From a virus, in the IMG/VR virus record IMGVR_UViG_3300020473_000037, positions 1 through 54,125 of that record: DNA of 54,125 nucleotides; one strand, written 5' to 3'. The position numbers were made by a program, and so were the translations under genes. The notes below the pieces were generated by a model that saw nothing but the letters and a program-made list of their open reading frames with translations, was not told the origin of the DNA and searched no databases. Positions 1 through 6,297 of the stretch are shown here, in pieces (positions within the stretch are counted from its first letter, which is position 1; the number at the start of each line of letters is the position of its first letter).

Positions 1-123
1 ACATTAGATCACGAGTGGGAGTGCTATGCGATAGATCAGAAGTATAATGAGGATTATTCTGAAATTATTGCTACTAATATAGTACCAACGGAAATTCCTG
101 AAGAGTACCCTGTACAAGTTTAA
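1..123 (+). CDS. C-terminal end of an unidentified protein (partial)
   Basis: Frame 1 is open from the left edge for 40 codons and ends in TAA at 121-123. The visible tail is acidic and rich in aromatic residues, ending in EIPEEYPVQV. I do not recognise it. It looks like the other small acidic early proteins of this region. The start lies outside the window. Right after the stop comes the CTGTCACA box (127-134) of the recurrent promoter cassette, the usual gene-end context in this region. Confidence 0.6.
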   Translation, partial: TLDHEWECYAIDQKYNEDYSEIIATNIVPTEIPEEYPVQV

Positions 124-126
124 GAA

Positions 127-171
127 CTGTCACACTAGGGGTTGCCAGATCCCCTACAAAACTGGTATACT
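127..171 (+). promoter_or_regulatory. Cassette promoter with long leader (box 127-134, -10 166-171)
   Basis: The box CTGTCACA (127-134) is followed 39 bases later by an extended -10, TGgTATACT (-10 at 166-171), then four bases and GAGTT, as in the other copies. A hairpin AGGGG (137-141) / CCCCT (151-155) lies between them but has no T-run, so it is not a clear terminator. Unlike most copies, the next ATG (309) is 143 bases after the -10. Confidence 0.55.
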
Positions 172-175
172 ATAT

Positions 176-308
176 GAGTTGAGGCAAGGGTGACGTTCAC
201 TATTCGTCTTTAAATCGAACCTCTCAACTGCTCTAACCCCTTTTGGTAGTTTTAGGATTAGAGGCGATAGAAAATTACCACTTTTTAATTCCATCACGAC
301 TTTTTATT
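176..308 (+). ncRNA. Possible structured leader or small RNA
   Basis: The stretch between the 166-171 promoter and the 309 gene can fold. AGTTGAG (177-183) pairs with CTCAACT (223-229), a small hairpin GTGA/TCAC lies inside the loop, and CTCTAA (about 230-235) pairs with TTAGAG (about 258-263). It carries AGAGGCG at 260-266, a heptamer also found in the long leader at 9617-9623. I do not recognise an Rfam family. It could be a cis-regulatory leader or a separate small RNA. No tRNA-like cloverleaf is visible. Confidence 0.3.
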
Positions 309-422
309 ATGTCACGCACTTTTGCTGAATTCCTTCTTGAGAACGCTGAGACTGGGAATGAAATCCTAGCAGTTCTTGAGGATATTGTAAATGTAGTAGA
401 GACAGGAGGAACTGATCTCTAA
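309..422 (+). CDS. Small acidic hypothetical protein (37 aa)
   Basis: This is an ATG-to-TAA frame of 37 codons (MSRTFAEFLLENAETG...), predicted to be largely helical and acidic. I do not recognise a family. It lies alone between the structured leader and a terminator at 444-470. No Shine-Dalgarno sequence is visible before the ATG; the upstream bases are T-rich. The isolated position with a promoter and terminator of its own supports a real gene, but the length is short. Confidence 0.5.
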   Translation: MSRTFAEFLLENAETGNEILAVLEDIVNVVETGGTDL

Positions 423-432
423 GACACTCTAC

Positions 433-483
433 AAACTGACACAAGACCCCTTCTCAGGGGTCTTTTTTTTGCTATAATATAAG
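433..483 (+). promoter_or_regulatory. Cassette promoter (box 436-443, -10 473-478)
   Basis: The box CTGACACA starts 37 bases before an extended -10, TGcTATAAT (-10 at 473-478). Four bases later comes GAGTAAAC, the presumed start region. The ATG of the next gene (504) is 31 bases after the start of the -10. No -35 hexamer is present because a terminator hairpin occupies that place. Confidence 0.75.
444..470 (+). terminator. Rho-independent terminator
   Basis: AGACCCC (444-450) pairs with GGGGTCT (457-463) over a six-base loop and is followed by a run of eight T (463-470). It ends the transcript of the 309 gene and sits inside the promoter cassette of the 504 gene. Confidence 0.85.
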
Positions 484-503
484 AGTAAACAACAAAGGGT
501 CTT

Positions 504-860
504 ATGACTGCAACACCAACATCAAAAGAAGTAACAGTTGATGAGATTCTACCACTTCCTGTAAAGGTTGAAATGTGGGTGATGGATTTAGTTGATGCAC
601 TTCAGGCAGATTATGATCGTCAGGGTTATTCTTCAGATCGTTACAAGTTTGAAGCAACCGCAGGTCGTAAGTATTGGAAGATCTGTTCTAAAGGTCAAGG
701 GGTTCACGCATTTGTTGACAAGAAAACTGGTGAGGTTTACAAACCAGCATCTTGGAAATCTCCAGCAAAGCACGTTAGATATGATCTAAGGATCATCAGA
801 GAACGTGAAGAGTGCCTAATGAGGGCAGATTGGGCAGGTGGTTATCTCTACATGAGGTAA
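504..860 (+). CDS. Conserved phage hypothetical protein (118 aa)
   Basis: The protein has a helical N-terminal third and then a well-ordered core with KYWKI, a GVHAFVDKKTGEVYKPASWK stretch and a following PAKHVRYDLR. I remember this core from many small phage proteins of cyanophages and podoviruses, where the function is unknown. There are no catalytic motifs or membrane segments. The ATG lies 31 bases after the -10 of the 473-478 promoter. There is no canonical Shine-Dalgarno sequence; the leader ends in GTCTT-ATG, as in the 7313 and 9138 genes. It is first in a short run with the 888 and 1064 genes. Confidence 0.85.
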   Translation: MTATPTSKEVTVDEILPLPVKVEMWVMDLVDALQADYDRQGYSSDRYKFEATAGRKYWKICSKGQGVHAFVDKKTGEVYKPASWKSPAKHVRYDLRIIREREECLMRADWAGGYLYMR

Positions 861-887
861 TCACCAATGAGAAGGAGAATCTTACCA

Positions 888-1064
888 ATGGATGAACAAA
901 AAACAACAGTCAATAGGTTTCTAACTTCAGATGACCTGTATTTTGCTTGTAAAAACGATTCTGAATTGATGAGAGAGATTTGTCACAATTACATCCTTCA
1001 TTTAGATGATGATGAGGTGTCTATGTTAGATCAAAATCTTAAAGAAAATTACGGATTGGATTAA
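888..1064 (+). CDS. Small acidic hypothetical protein (58 aa)
   Basis: I chose ATG 888 over the in-frame ATG at 867 because AAGGAG (872-877) sits 10 bases upstream of 888. The product is acidic, with a DDDEVSMLDQNL segment, and helical. I do not recognise the family. Its TAA overlaps the next start as TAATG at 1062-1066, which implies translational coupling to the membrane peptide at 1064. Confidence 0.7.
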   Translation: MDEQKTTVNRFLTSDDLYFACKNDSELMREICHNYILHLDDDEVSMLDQNLKENYGLD

Positions 1065-1177
1065 TGGCGAAAAACATGACTGCAAAGGAGAAATTATTAT
1101 TTCTTCTATCATTCTTTTGGTTTATGCACTGGGGTGTAAATATAGTATCACTACTAATCACCAAACTTGCATACTAA
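1064..1177 (+). CDS. One-pass membrane peptide (37 aa)
   Basis: The frame starts in a TAATG overlap with the preceding gene. The 37 residues have a basic N-terminus (MAKNMTAKEK) followed by about 24 hydrophobic residues rich in L, F, W, I and V, a classic single transmembrane helix with the N-terminus in the cytoplasm. The function is unknown. Tiny membrane peptides are frequent among early cyanophage orphan genes. Confidence 0.6.
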   Translation: MAKNMTAKEKLLFLLSFFWFMHWGVNIVSLLITKLAY

Positions 1178-1181
1178 TCAA

Positions 1182-1343
1182 ATGAACACTTATCCCGAAT
1201 CTGAGTATCCGAATTTATATGAGGAGATAGTAAAGGATCACAATTTTCGTTATGGAAAGTTTAGTCCTATTCCTTATCCCAATATGTTGGATAAAAAACA
1301 ACCAATCGTTATTGATTGGAATCAAAAATCTAAAGAAAACTAA
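1182..1343 (+). CDS. Small hypothetical protein (53 aa)
   Basis: The 53 residues are rich in tyrosine, proline and acidic residues (MNTYPESEYPNLYEE...) with a C-terminal IVIDWNQKSK. I do not recognise a family. It starts 4 bases after the stop of the membrane peptide and ends in a TAATG overlap with the 1343 gene. This tight packing is the main support for it being real. Confidence 0.55.
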   Translation: MNTYPESEYPNLYEEIVKDHNFRYGKFSPIPYPNMLDKKQPIVIDWNQKSKEN

Positions 1344-1528
1344 TGGAACCTTTCAACTGGGCAGTAACAGACACTTGGAACTTTGAGGAAGAAACTTCCA
1401 TCAATTTCTATGAGTTTGAAAATGCAAAAGACTATGCTAAAACGTGGTTAAAAGAAGGTCACGTTAATTCAGCATACCTATGGAAACTAACAACTGGAAA
1501 CCCTATTAAATGGATGGAGGTATCCTAA
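1343..1528 (+). CDS. Small hypothetical protein (61 aa)
   Basis: The protein is aromatic-rich and acidic (MEPFNWAVTDTWNFEEE...), with several W, F and Y residues and no charge clusters or motifs that I recognise. It is coupled at both ends by TAATG overlaps (1343 and 1528), so it belongs to one operon running from 504 to 2105. Confidence 0.65.
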   Translation: MEPFNWAVTDTWNFEEETSINFYEFENAKDYAKTWLKEGHVNSAYLWKLTTGNPIKWMEVS

Positions 1529-1716
1529 TGAAAACATTTCACGTTAAATGCTATGAGACAGTATATTTTACTGTTGCAGTTGAAGCAGAAAACGAAGAGC
1601 AAGCGAAAGAACTTGCTCACGAAGATATAAACTCATTTGAAGTTATTTCAGAAGCAACTTCTGAATGGGATATTGAAGAAGTTATACCAGAAGATGGGGA
1701 GTGGTATAACAAATGA
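1528..1716 (+). CDS. Small hypothetical protein with ferredoxin-like pattern (62 aa)
   Basis: ATG 1528 was chosen over ATG 1510 because GGAGG (1516-1520) precedes it at good spacing and it forms a TAATG overlap with the previous gene. The pattern is a beta strand (MKTFHVKCYETVYFTVAVEAE), then an acidic helix (NEEQAKELAHED), then a strand. This is common to small phage proteins of unknown function. It ends in an ATGA overlap with the metallopeptidase gene. Confidence 0.65.
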   Translation: MKTFHVKCYETVYFTVAVEAENEEQAKELAHEDINSFEVISEATSEWDIEEVIPEDGEWYNK

Positions 1717-2105
1717 CCTTATTCATATCAGGTGATTGGATCATTGATAAGGATAGGGAAACCACTAACTCAGTATTTGATTTTATGTGTGAAATGTTCC
1801 CTATTCTTAGTGGTAAGGAAATTGAAGTCAATCAAGTTGATTTATATGATGATAATGCTTTTGGATTTTGTCAAGTGGATGAGGATGGAGAATTTTTAAT
1901 TCATATTCATAATGATTTGGATAGGGATGATTATATAATCACATTAATCCATGAATTAGTACACGTTAAACAGACTTTAACTGGACTAATGGATTATGAT
2001 AGGAGAGAAGAAGAAGCACTGATATGGGAAAAGTTATTATTCCATAGATTGAAATTAAGATTAGGTGAGCGTGTGCCAGATAAATTTCTGTCTCCTGAAC
2101 GCTGA
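1713..2105 (+). CDS. Small zincin-like metallopeptidase (130 aa)
   Basis: Residues 80-84 read HELVH inside a hydrophobic helix (IITLIHELVHVKQ), the HExxH zinc-binding and catalytic motif of zincins. An acidic helix EEEALIWEKL about 20 residues further on could supply a third, glutamate ligand as in gluzincins and the ImmA/IrrE group. No signal peptide is visible, so it would act in the cytoplasm. At 130 residues it is a minimal domain. The substrate is unknown; inactivation of a host factor or processing of a phage protein are both possible. The start overlaps the previous stop (ATGA at 1713-1716). The last codons contain the weak promoter box (2088) for the next transcript. Confidence 0.75.
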   Translation: MTLFISGDWIIDKDRETTNSVFDFMCEMFPILSGKEIEVNQVDLYDDNAFGFCQVDEDGEFLIHIHNDLDRDDYIITLIHELVHVKQTLTGLMDYDRREEEALIWEKLLFHRLKLRLGERVPDKFLSPER

Positions 2106-2137
2106 AAAGTGGTTCAGATTTGCTATAATACTAATGT
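2088..2137 (+). promoter_or_regulatory. Cassette promoter (weak box 2088-2095, -10 2124-2129)
   Basis: An extended -10, TGcTATAAT (-10 at 2124-2129), is followed by four bases and ATGTAATCAAC, close to the usual start-region word. CTGTCTCC at 2088 matches the first five bases of the box at spacing 36 and lies inside the preceding coding region. The TTG start at 2158 is 34 bases after the -10. Confidence 0.6.
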
Positions 2138-2157
2138 AATCAACAAAGGAGGACACT

Positions 2158-2469
2158 TTGACCAGTTTAGAAAAGATTCTTTCTGAAGAAGATCTTAAGT
2201 ACATTGATGCTATCGAAGATCAGTTTGTGGATTATGTTTGGTCATTCTATGGTAATGAAGAACCATTGTATCCTATTGTGGGATTGACCAAGAAAGATAT
2301 TGTAGATGCCTTTAAAATCTATGTTGATAGAATATTAAAAGGTGATCTTGAATATGTTCATTACTCTTGGGGTGATGGAGATAGTCTTGATCGTGAGAGA
2401 GTCAGAGATATAATACTTGAAAATCCAAAGTTTGAATTTGTAAACCGTTTCACATTATTAGGAGTTTAA
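2158..2469 (+). CDS. Hypothetical protein with TTG start (103 aa)
   Basis: The start is TTG at 2158, supported by a strong AAAGGAGG (2145-2152) five bases upstream and by the -10 distance typical of the cassette. The product is acidic and helical (MTSLEKILSEEDLKYIDAIE...), with aromatic patches and no recognised motif. It heads a run with the 2474 and 2709 genes. Its stop sits in GGAGTTTAATCTAATG, a junction repeated exactly before the 2709 gene. Confidence 0.75.
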   Translation: MTSLEKILSEEDLKYIDAIEDQFVDYVWSFYGNEEPLYPIVGLTKKDIVDAFKIYVDRILKGDLEYVHYSWGDGDSLDRERVRDIILENPKFEFVNRFTLLGV

Positions 2470-2473
2470 TCTA

Positions 2474-2704
2474 ATGCTAGTTTCAGAATCATTTGGAAGA
2501 CATTTCTGGGTTGATGATGAAGATCAATTCAGATCAGCACCTTCATTCAAGGATAATACTGCTGATATGGACAATGCTGATTATGTATCAGAGTGGACTG
2601 AATGGGAAGGGGTTAATTTTGAAAACCTCTTGAACATATACAAGACCGAATTGTATAACAAGTGGAACCACGGTGGTGGTATCTACATTCTTAATGGAGT
2701 TTAA
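2474..2704 (+). CDS. Small hypothetical protein (76 aa)
   Basis: The protein is acidic and aromatic (FGRHFWVDDEDQF, then VSEWTEWEGVNFENLL) and ends in IYILNGV. I do not recognise a family. The 16-base junction GGAGTTTAATCTAATG (2461-2476) supplies its ribosome binding site inside the end of the previous gene. The same junction follows it at 2696-2711. Confidence 0.65.
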   Translation: MLVSESFGRHFWVDDEDQFRSAPSFKDNTADMDNADYVSEWTEWEGVNFENLLNIYKTELYNKWNHGGGIYILNGV

Positions 2705-2708
2705 TCTA

Positions 2709-2960
2709 ATGAGTAACACTGCACAACTTGAAAAGAACATTGCCTTTTGCATTGATGAATGTGATATGGGTGATGAACAGATTGGTGAAATGCTCAGATG
2801 TATTGAACGTATGGGCATTGCATCAGTTGAGCATTTTTGTGAAGAGTTTGTATTTGTTGAAATTGATGATGATGGAGAAGATTATGTATCTGATAATTGG
2901 CATAATGATGAGTATTTGAACATTGCTGAGTTTAACGCAATGTACTGGGAAGGAAACTAA
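2709..2960 (+). CDS. Small acidic hypothetical protein (83 aa)
   Basis: ATG 2709 was chosen over an in-frame ATG at 2673 because the GGAG of the repeated junction precedes it exactly as for the 2474 gene. The sequence has a helical CIDECDMGDEQIGEMLRCI part and an acidic beta part (FVEIDDDGEDYV). The function is unknown. The stop is followed by a CCAGT/ACTGG hairpin that overlaps the box of the next promoter. Confidence 0.65.
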   Translation: MSNTAQLEKNIAFCIDECDMGDEQIGEMLRCIERMGIASVEHFCEEFVFVEIDDDGEDYVSDNWHNDEYLNIAEFNAMYWEGN

Positions 2961-3032
2961 CCAGTCACCCACTTTATAAACTGGTACAAGCAATGTTGAA
3001 ATGATGCCTGTATCAGTTATAATAGTATTGTA
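2961..3032 (+). promoter_or_regulatory. Cassette promoter (box 2981-2988, -10 3018-3023)
   Basis: The box CTGGTACA starts exactly 37 bases before TATAAT, which is followed by four bases and TTGTAAAC. The start codon of the 3052 gene is 34 bases after the -10. No terminator lies between box and -10 here, which shows that the 37-base spacing is not a by-product of terminator size. Confidence 0.7.
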
Positions 3033-3051
3033 AACAACCAAAGGAGATCAA

Positions 3052-3219
3052 ATGAGTGAATCAAGAAGAACACTGACTATCTCCGAGGCAGAGGAATCTG
3101 TACTTGTTGAAATGGTTCAGTTTTTCAATGATATGGGTTGGATCAATGAAGAGTCATCAACCGAGTATGATTCATTAGTTGAGAAAATCTGTGAACCAGC
3201 ATTTTGGGAGTACAGTTAA
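3052..3219 (+). CDS. Small FFND-family hypothetical protein (55 aa)
   Basis: AAGGAG (3041-3046) precedes the ATG. The core runs SVLVEMVQFFNDMGWINEE and then YDSLVEKI. It aligns with the 6881 product (CVLLDMITFFNDCGLPDQ..FDSLCNKF), so the two are paralogues in the same window, both first genes behind a cassette promoter. They are helical and acidic with no known function. The stop overlaps the next ATG at 3219. Confidence 0.7.
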   Translation: MSESRRTLTISEAEESVLVEMVQFFNDMGWINEESSTEYDSLVEKICEPAFWEYS

Positions 3220-3380
3220 TGAGAACATTACACTTGACTCACGATGAATTTGAAGTCCTGTATGATACAGTTGAAAATGTAATACAGGATATTGAGAGTG
3301 ACGAAGTACAGTTGAGTGATTATAAAATTTTTAACATTTACCAAAAACTTCAATCAATGGGGCATCAATCCAATGACTAA
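3219..3380 (+). CDS. Small hypothetical protein (53 aa)
   Basis: The frame is coupled by TAATG to the previous gene. It reads MRTLHLTHDEFEVLYDTVENVI, a strand followed by an acidic amphipathic helix, a pattern I remember from short cyanophage orphans. No function can be given. Its last bases overlap the next start by 8 bases. Confidence 0.6.
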   Translation: MRTLHLTHDEFEVLYDTVENVIQDIESDEVQLSDYKIFNIYQKLQSMGHQSND

Positions 3381-3684
3381 TTATTCAAGAAAAGCAAATC
3401 CAAACGCAACCAACAGTGAATTGGATGCTAAGGTGATTATCAAGCACCCTCAATTAAATAATTCTCAAAGAGATGAACTAATTGAGCAATTTGTAGAAAT
3501 ACAACTTGATAATATGGATACTCAATCTTTATATGAGTTAGCATCAGAATATCTCTTAAATTCATTTGATAGATTAACAGACAATGAGATCAAAGAGAGA
3601 ATAGAAAGTTTATATGATGCAGAATTATATGAGGAGTTGGTAGAGAACATTCAAGTATCCGATCTTATGAAGGAGGTTTCCTAA
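3373..3684 (+). CDS. Conserved cyanophage hypothetical protein (103 aa)
   Basis: I chose ATG 3373, near the stop of the previous gene, over the upstream in-frame start at 3316, which lies wholly inside the 3219 gene. The C-terminal half, with DTQSLYELASEYL, then LTDNEIKERIESL and YDAELYEELVENI, is the part I remember from related cyanophage proteins. All is predicted helical and acidic. It is coupled by TAATG to the 3684 gene. Confidence 0.7.
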   Translation: MTNYSRKANPNATNSELDAKVIIKHPQLNNSQRDELIEQFVEIQLDNMDTQSLYELASEYLLNSFDRLTDNEIKERIESLYDAELYEELVENIQVSDLMKEVS

Positions 3685-4070
3685 TGACTAAGCAAGCATT
3701 TGAACCAAAAGTAGAGGAAGATCTCAATCGACCTTACAACGTGACCTTAACTGAAGGTCAGATTGCTACCATTCTATATGTAATGGAAGGATATACTCAG
3801 GGAAGTGATGATTATCATTTTGATGATGATTTCAATAGGGATGTGGATAATATCTTTAAGTCATTAGAAGGTGCGGTGGACTCTTATTATGATGAGCAAA
3901 AACAAATTGCTCAAGCATTATATGATTCACAACAAAAGCAACCAATACCTGAATGGGATGAAACGGTAGAAGATGCACAGGAAAATAATGTACCATATTC
4001 AACATTGAATGAGGATGATTATGGTAGTAAGGTAGATGCACTTGTAGATTCAATGAAGGAGGGTGGATAA
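3684..4070 (+). CDS. Acidic hypothetical protein (128 aa)
   Basis: GGAGG (about 3671) precedes the ATG within the TAATG overlap. The N-terminal part has NVTLTEGQIATILYVMEGY, a strand plus a helix. The rest is very acidic and glutamine-rich, with a likely disordered middle (EQKQIAQALYDSQQKQPIPE). The function is unknown. It ends in a TAATG overlap with the zinc-ribbon gene. Confidence 0.7.
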   Translation: MTKQAFEPKVEEDLNRPYNVTLTEGQIATILYVMEGYTQGSDDYHFDDDFNRDVDNIFKSLEGAVDSYYDEQKQIAQALYDSQQKQPIPEWDETVEDAQENNVPYSTLNEDDYGSKVDALVDSMKEGG

Positions 4071-4252
4071 TGACATCAGTTAGTTTCAAACCATTGACTC
4101 TTAAGCATACAAGGGTAAAGAGATTTGGATCACATATCCAATGTCCTAATTGTAGATCCATTTCTAAGGTATATCATTTAGCATGGTGCGGTTTAGGATG
4201 TGAACACTGTGGCGAAATGATAGATAAGCAAAATTGGTTGATTGAGGTCTAA
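4070..4252 (+). CDS. Small zinc-ribbon protein (60 aa)
   Basis: Two CxxC knuckles, CPNC and CEHC, about 22 residues apart with a further C before the second, form a treble-clef or ribbon type zinc site. The N-terminal third is basic. Such mini zinc ribbons may bind nucleic acid or a protein partner, but nothing here identifies the target. Starts and stops overlap with both neighbours (TAATG). Confidence 0.7.
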   Translation: MTSVSFKPLTLKHTRVKRFGSHIQCPNCRSISKVYHLAWCGLGCEHCGEMIDKQNWLIEV

Positions 4253-4494
4253 TGTCCGTATCGCAAGAAACTATCAATAAAATGTGTGAAGCAATCATTG
4301 ATGATGTTGCACAATACATTTCAGAGGATCCACGTTTTGTAGATTTACTATCTGAGATAGTTTTAGATGCGATTCAAAGTAAGTTAGGCAAATTAGAACC
4401 AAAGATCCTATTAAGTCTCACACGCAGCATTTCACTCAGATTAAGGTGTAGTGCTAACTATAGTGAAGTGTTTTATCCACGGTGTCCATTATGA
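4252..4494 (+). CDS. Small hypothetical protein (80 aa)
   Basis: A helical protein, acidic in its first half (QETINKMCEAIIDDVAQYI) and basic near the C-terminus (SISLRLRCSANYSE). No family is recognised. It starts in a TAATG overlap with the zinc-ribbon gene and ends in an ATGA overlap with the 4491 gene. Confidence 0.6.
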   Translation: MSVSQETINKMCEAIIDDVAQYISEDPRFVDLLSEIVLDAIQSKLGKLEPKILLSLTRSISLRLRCSANYSEVFYPRCPL

Positions 4495-4670
4495 ATTCCT
4501 CAAATATCGAATTAACAGTAAATGAATGTGACTTCATATTAGACTTGTTAGATAGTATAAAAGATGGTAGAGTAGAAAGGGCAGCAAAGGTTAATAATGC
4601 AAATCCCCGAACTGTCTATCGTAAATTGGCACTTTACGCCAATATAAAAGAACAAATTGATTCATTTTAA
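4491..4670 (+). CDS. Small protein with possible helix-turn-helix (59 aa)
   Basis: I chose ATG 4491, forming an ATGA overlap, over an in-frame GTG at 4482. The first half is acidic and helical (TVNECDFILDLLDSI). The second half, RAAKVNNANPRTVYRKLALY, has the spacing of a helix-turn-helix with a basic recognition helix. This could be a small DNA-binding regulator, but the match is by eye only. Confidence 0.6.
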   Translation: MNSSNIELTVNECDFILDLLDSIKDGRVERAAKVNNANPRTVYRKLALYANIKEQIDSF

Positions 4671-4679
4671 AAATCCCCA

Positions 4680-4772
4680 ATGATCCACACTATCATCACT
4701 GCAATTGGAATTATCGTTATTTTAACGGTTATCAGCACTGTTTTTCTTATGAGGTGGTATGACCCCAGATAA
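4680..4772 (+). CDS. One-pass membrane peptide (30 aa)
   Basis: The 30-codon frame is almost wholly a hydrophobic helix (IITAIGIIVILTVISTVFLM) with RWYDPR at the C-terminus. It overlaps the start of the next membrane protein gene by 14 bases, and GAGGTGG near its end serves that gene. It is short and has no visible Shine-Dalgarno sequence of its own, so the call is cautious. Confidence 0.45.
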   Translation: MIHTIITAIGIIVILTVISTVFLMRWYDPR

Positions 4773-5034
4773 ACAACGTAAAATCCATCCATCTGAATAT
4801 ATGTCCACAGATTGTTGGAAGTATTCAGGCGGTCCAGTTGTTGCTCCATATAAAAGAGGATCCCGCCATAATAAAATTGGTATGTGGATCATGTGGATAT
4901 TTTACATTATAGTAAGTATTCAGTTAATCATTGCATTTGCTACCATTCCATTTTTCCCTATTACTTTCATTACTCTTATTATACTATCATTAATGTCCTA
5001 TGTTGTAGTAGTTGCAAAAATGAATAATTCATAG
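4759..5034 (+). CDS. Two-helix membrane protein (91 aa)
   Basis: GAGGTGG precedes the ATG. About 40 polar and basic residues (with KYSGGPVVAPYKRGSRHNK) are followed by two hydrophobic helices, roughly residues 42-62 and 65-85, separated by a PFFP turn, a hairpin membrane topology. The function is unknown. An inner- or thylakoid-membrane role in the infected cyanobacterium is only inference. Confidence 0.65.
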   Translation: MTPDKQRKIHPSEYMSTDCWKYSGGPVVAPYKRGSRHNKIGMWIMWIFYIIVSIQLIIAFATIPFFPITFITLIILSLMSYVVVVAKMNNS

Positions 5035-5087
5035 TATAATGAAAGACATAAACGAGGGGTACAGCGATTTTTTTATCCCACCCCATA

Positions 5088-5093
5088 TATAAT
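5088..5093 (+). promoter_or_regulatory. Possible -10 element before 5111
   Basis: TATAAT at 5088-5093 stands 23 bases before the ATG of the 5111 gene. No CTGKCACA box is found at the usual distance and no good -35 is seen, so this is weaker than the cassette promoters. The word ATAATACACTTG here recurs at 6399 next to the iteron promoter. Confidence 0.3.
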
Positions 5094-5110
5094 ACACTTG
5101 CATAAAAACA

Positions 5111-5305
5111 ATGGTACAAGACAATCGTAGATACAAAATTCTGCAACTGGTAACGACTGGATGGGAACTTGCTGATCCTGTAAATGGTGTTAATCTTGAT
5201 AGACAACAATGTGATGCAACTCTTGAATCACTTGTAAACCTTGAAGGTATTAATCCATCTAAGTTAAAGGTAGTATTAAACGAAACACCCCTTCCACCAA
5301 ACTAA
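5111..5305 (+). CDS. Conserved cyanophage hypothetical protein (64 aa)
   Basis: The pattern YKILQLVTTGWELAD followed by NLDRQQCDATLESLVNLEGINPSKLKVV is one I remember from short cyanophage proteins: a TTGWE turn, then a helix carrying the QC pair. The function is unknown. It is followed 6 bases later by the 5312 gene. Confidence 0.75.
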   Translation: MVQDNRRYKILQLVTTGWELADPVNGVNLDRQQCDATLESLVNLEGINPSKLKVVLNETPLPPN

Positions 5306-5311
5306 CCAGCA

Positions 5312-5650
5312 ATGGAAAGTGCCTATGAACCAGAGGTTAATGATTATGTAATATGGGATCAAGGTGAATATGGTAAGCATGAAGGATGGGTTTATTTCAA
5401 GGGTGATCCTGTAGACAATGAAAAGAGAGTCAAGGATGGGTGGAAACCTGTATCCAGATATATCACAATAGAAACTTCGATCAGACCTAAACCCCATGAT
5501 GATTATGCGAAAGGTGATCCCCATCAATTCATTCATACTTTACTATTATGTTATGAGTCAGAGTGGTCTAATCTCATATTCGTAAAGAAACGTAAGAGTA
5601 AGAATATATCTCATTGGTCACAGTATGATGATATAGCAGGTAATGAGTAA
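5312..5650 (+). CDS. Conserved cyanophage hypothetical protein (112 aa)
   Basis: The protein is beta-rich, starting with EPEVNDYVIWDQGEYG. It has a GWVYFKGDPV strand, a SRYITIETSIRPKP segment, then HQFIHTLLLCYESEW and a basic KKRKSK stretch. This architecture recurs in T4-like cyanophages as a protein of unknown function. It shows no catalytic motif and no membrane segment. Confidence 0.8.
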   Translation: MESAYEPEVNDYVIWDQGEYGKHEGWVYFKGDPVDNEKRVKDGWKPVSRYITIETSIRPKPHDDYAKGDPHQFIHTLLLCYESEWSNLIFVKKRKSKNISHWSQYDDIAGNE

Positions 5651-5653
5651 GTG

Positions 5654-5797
5654 ATGTGGAATTTCAAATCAAAGAAGGTTATACTGTTCTTAATCATTAC
5701 AGGATGGATAAGGTTATTATTCATTCTAACCCCTATTGTATTAGTTTATTTTGGAGTACAAAGTGATGTTAGCACCCCTACAAAGCAGATGGAATAA
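5654..5797 (+). CDS. One-pass membrane peptide (47 aa)
   Basis: The basic start MWNFKSKK is followed by about 26 hydrophobic residues (ILFLIITGWIRLLFILTPIV...) and a polar C-terminus. Its final codons overlap the 5766 gene in another frame. No Shine-Dalgarno sequence is clear. It is supported by topology and packing only. Confidence 0.5.
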   Translation: MWNFKSKKVILFLIITGWIRLLFILTPIVLVYFGVQSDVSTPTKQME

Positions 5798-5939
5798 AGG
5801 CATAGATTTAATACACATTGACCTTAGAACATTAGAGGATAAATGGGATAGTATAAACAGACAAATTAAGTTCAATTTACATGCTAATTACTGTATTGAT
5901 ACCCTATGGAGTCTTGATGTAGATGATATATGGGATTAG
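5766..5939 (+). CDS. Small hypothetical protein (57 aa)
   Basis: I chose ATG 5766 over the in-frame TTG at 5751 because a GGAG lies about 10 bases upstream. The acidic C-terminus reads SLDVDDIWD; the centre is helical (IDLRTLEDKWDSINRQI). No family is recognised. It is the last gene before the 534-base control region. Confidence 0.55.
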   Translation: MLAPLQSRWNKGIDLIHIDLRTLEDKWDSINRQIKFNLHANYCIDTLWSLDVDDIWD

Positions 5940-5996
5940 AGGGGTTTTGTATCAGTTTATACCATTTTAATGCTAAAAATAGGTTTTAAATACCTT

Positions 5997-6004
5997 TATA
6001 AATA
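5997..6004 (+). promoter_or_regulatory. Orphan late promoter box TATAAATA
   Basis: A perfect T4-type late box on the + strand with no + strand gene for about 470 bases downstream. If active late in infection it would transcribe the control region itself, including the hairpin near 6190-6235 and the iterons, antisense to the doubtful minus-strand frame. Confidence 0.5.
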
Positions 6005-6297
6005 TTAAATCGTTTTTTATTCGGATTCTCAATAGTGAGTTCTTATTGATACTCAATAGGGTATTGCTATTGATTCTCAGTAATATTAATATATTCTCAA
6101 TCGGTTAATTTTTTATTAATTTATAGTGTTCTGAATGGTGTATTTTATATACTATTATACTACATCTATATGTCTTTAAATCTCTCAGAGACTTGTGGAC
6201 TAAGCGAGCGTACCATAAGACGCTCCTCTTGTCAAGTACAGAGACACGAAAATTCACAAAAACCCTTAGAGTCTTTTGTTTACGTTTCGTAACATAA

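Noticed and set aside
176-308. tRNA or cyanobacterial glutamine/downstream-peptide riboswitch
   Set aside because: A CGTTCAC word recalled the riboswitch, but the GGACGGAAGTAGG-type core is missing and no tRNA cloverleaf can be drawn on either strand.
867-887. ATG 867 as start of the 888 gene
   Set aside because: The AAGGAG at 872-877 lies between the two ATGs and can only serve 888.
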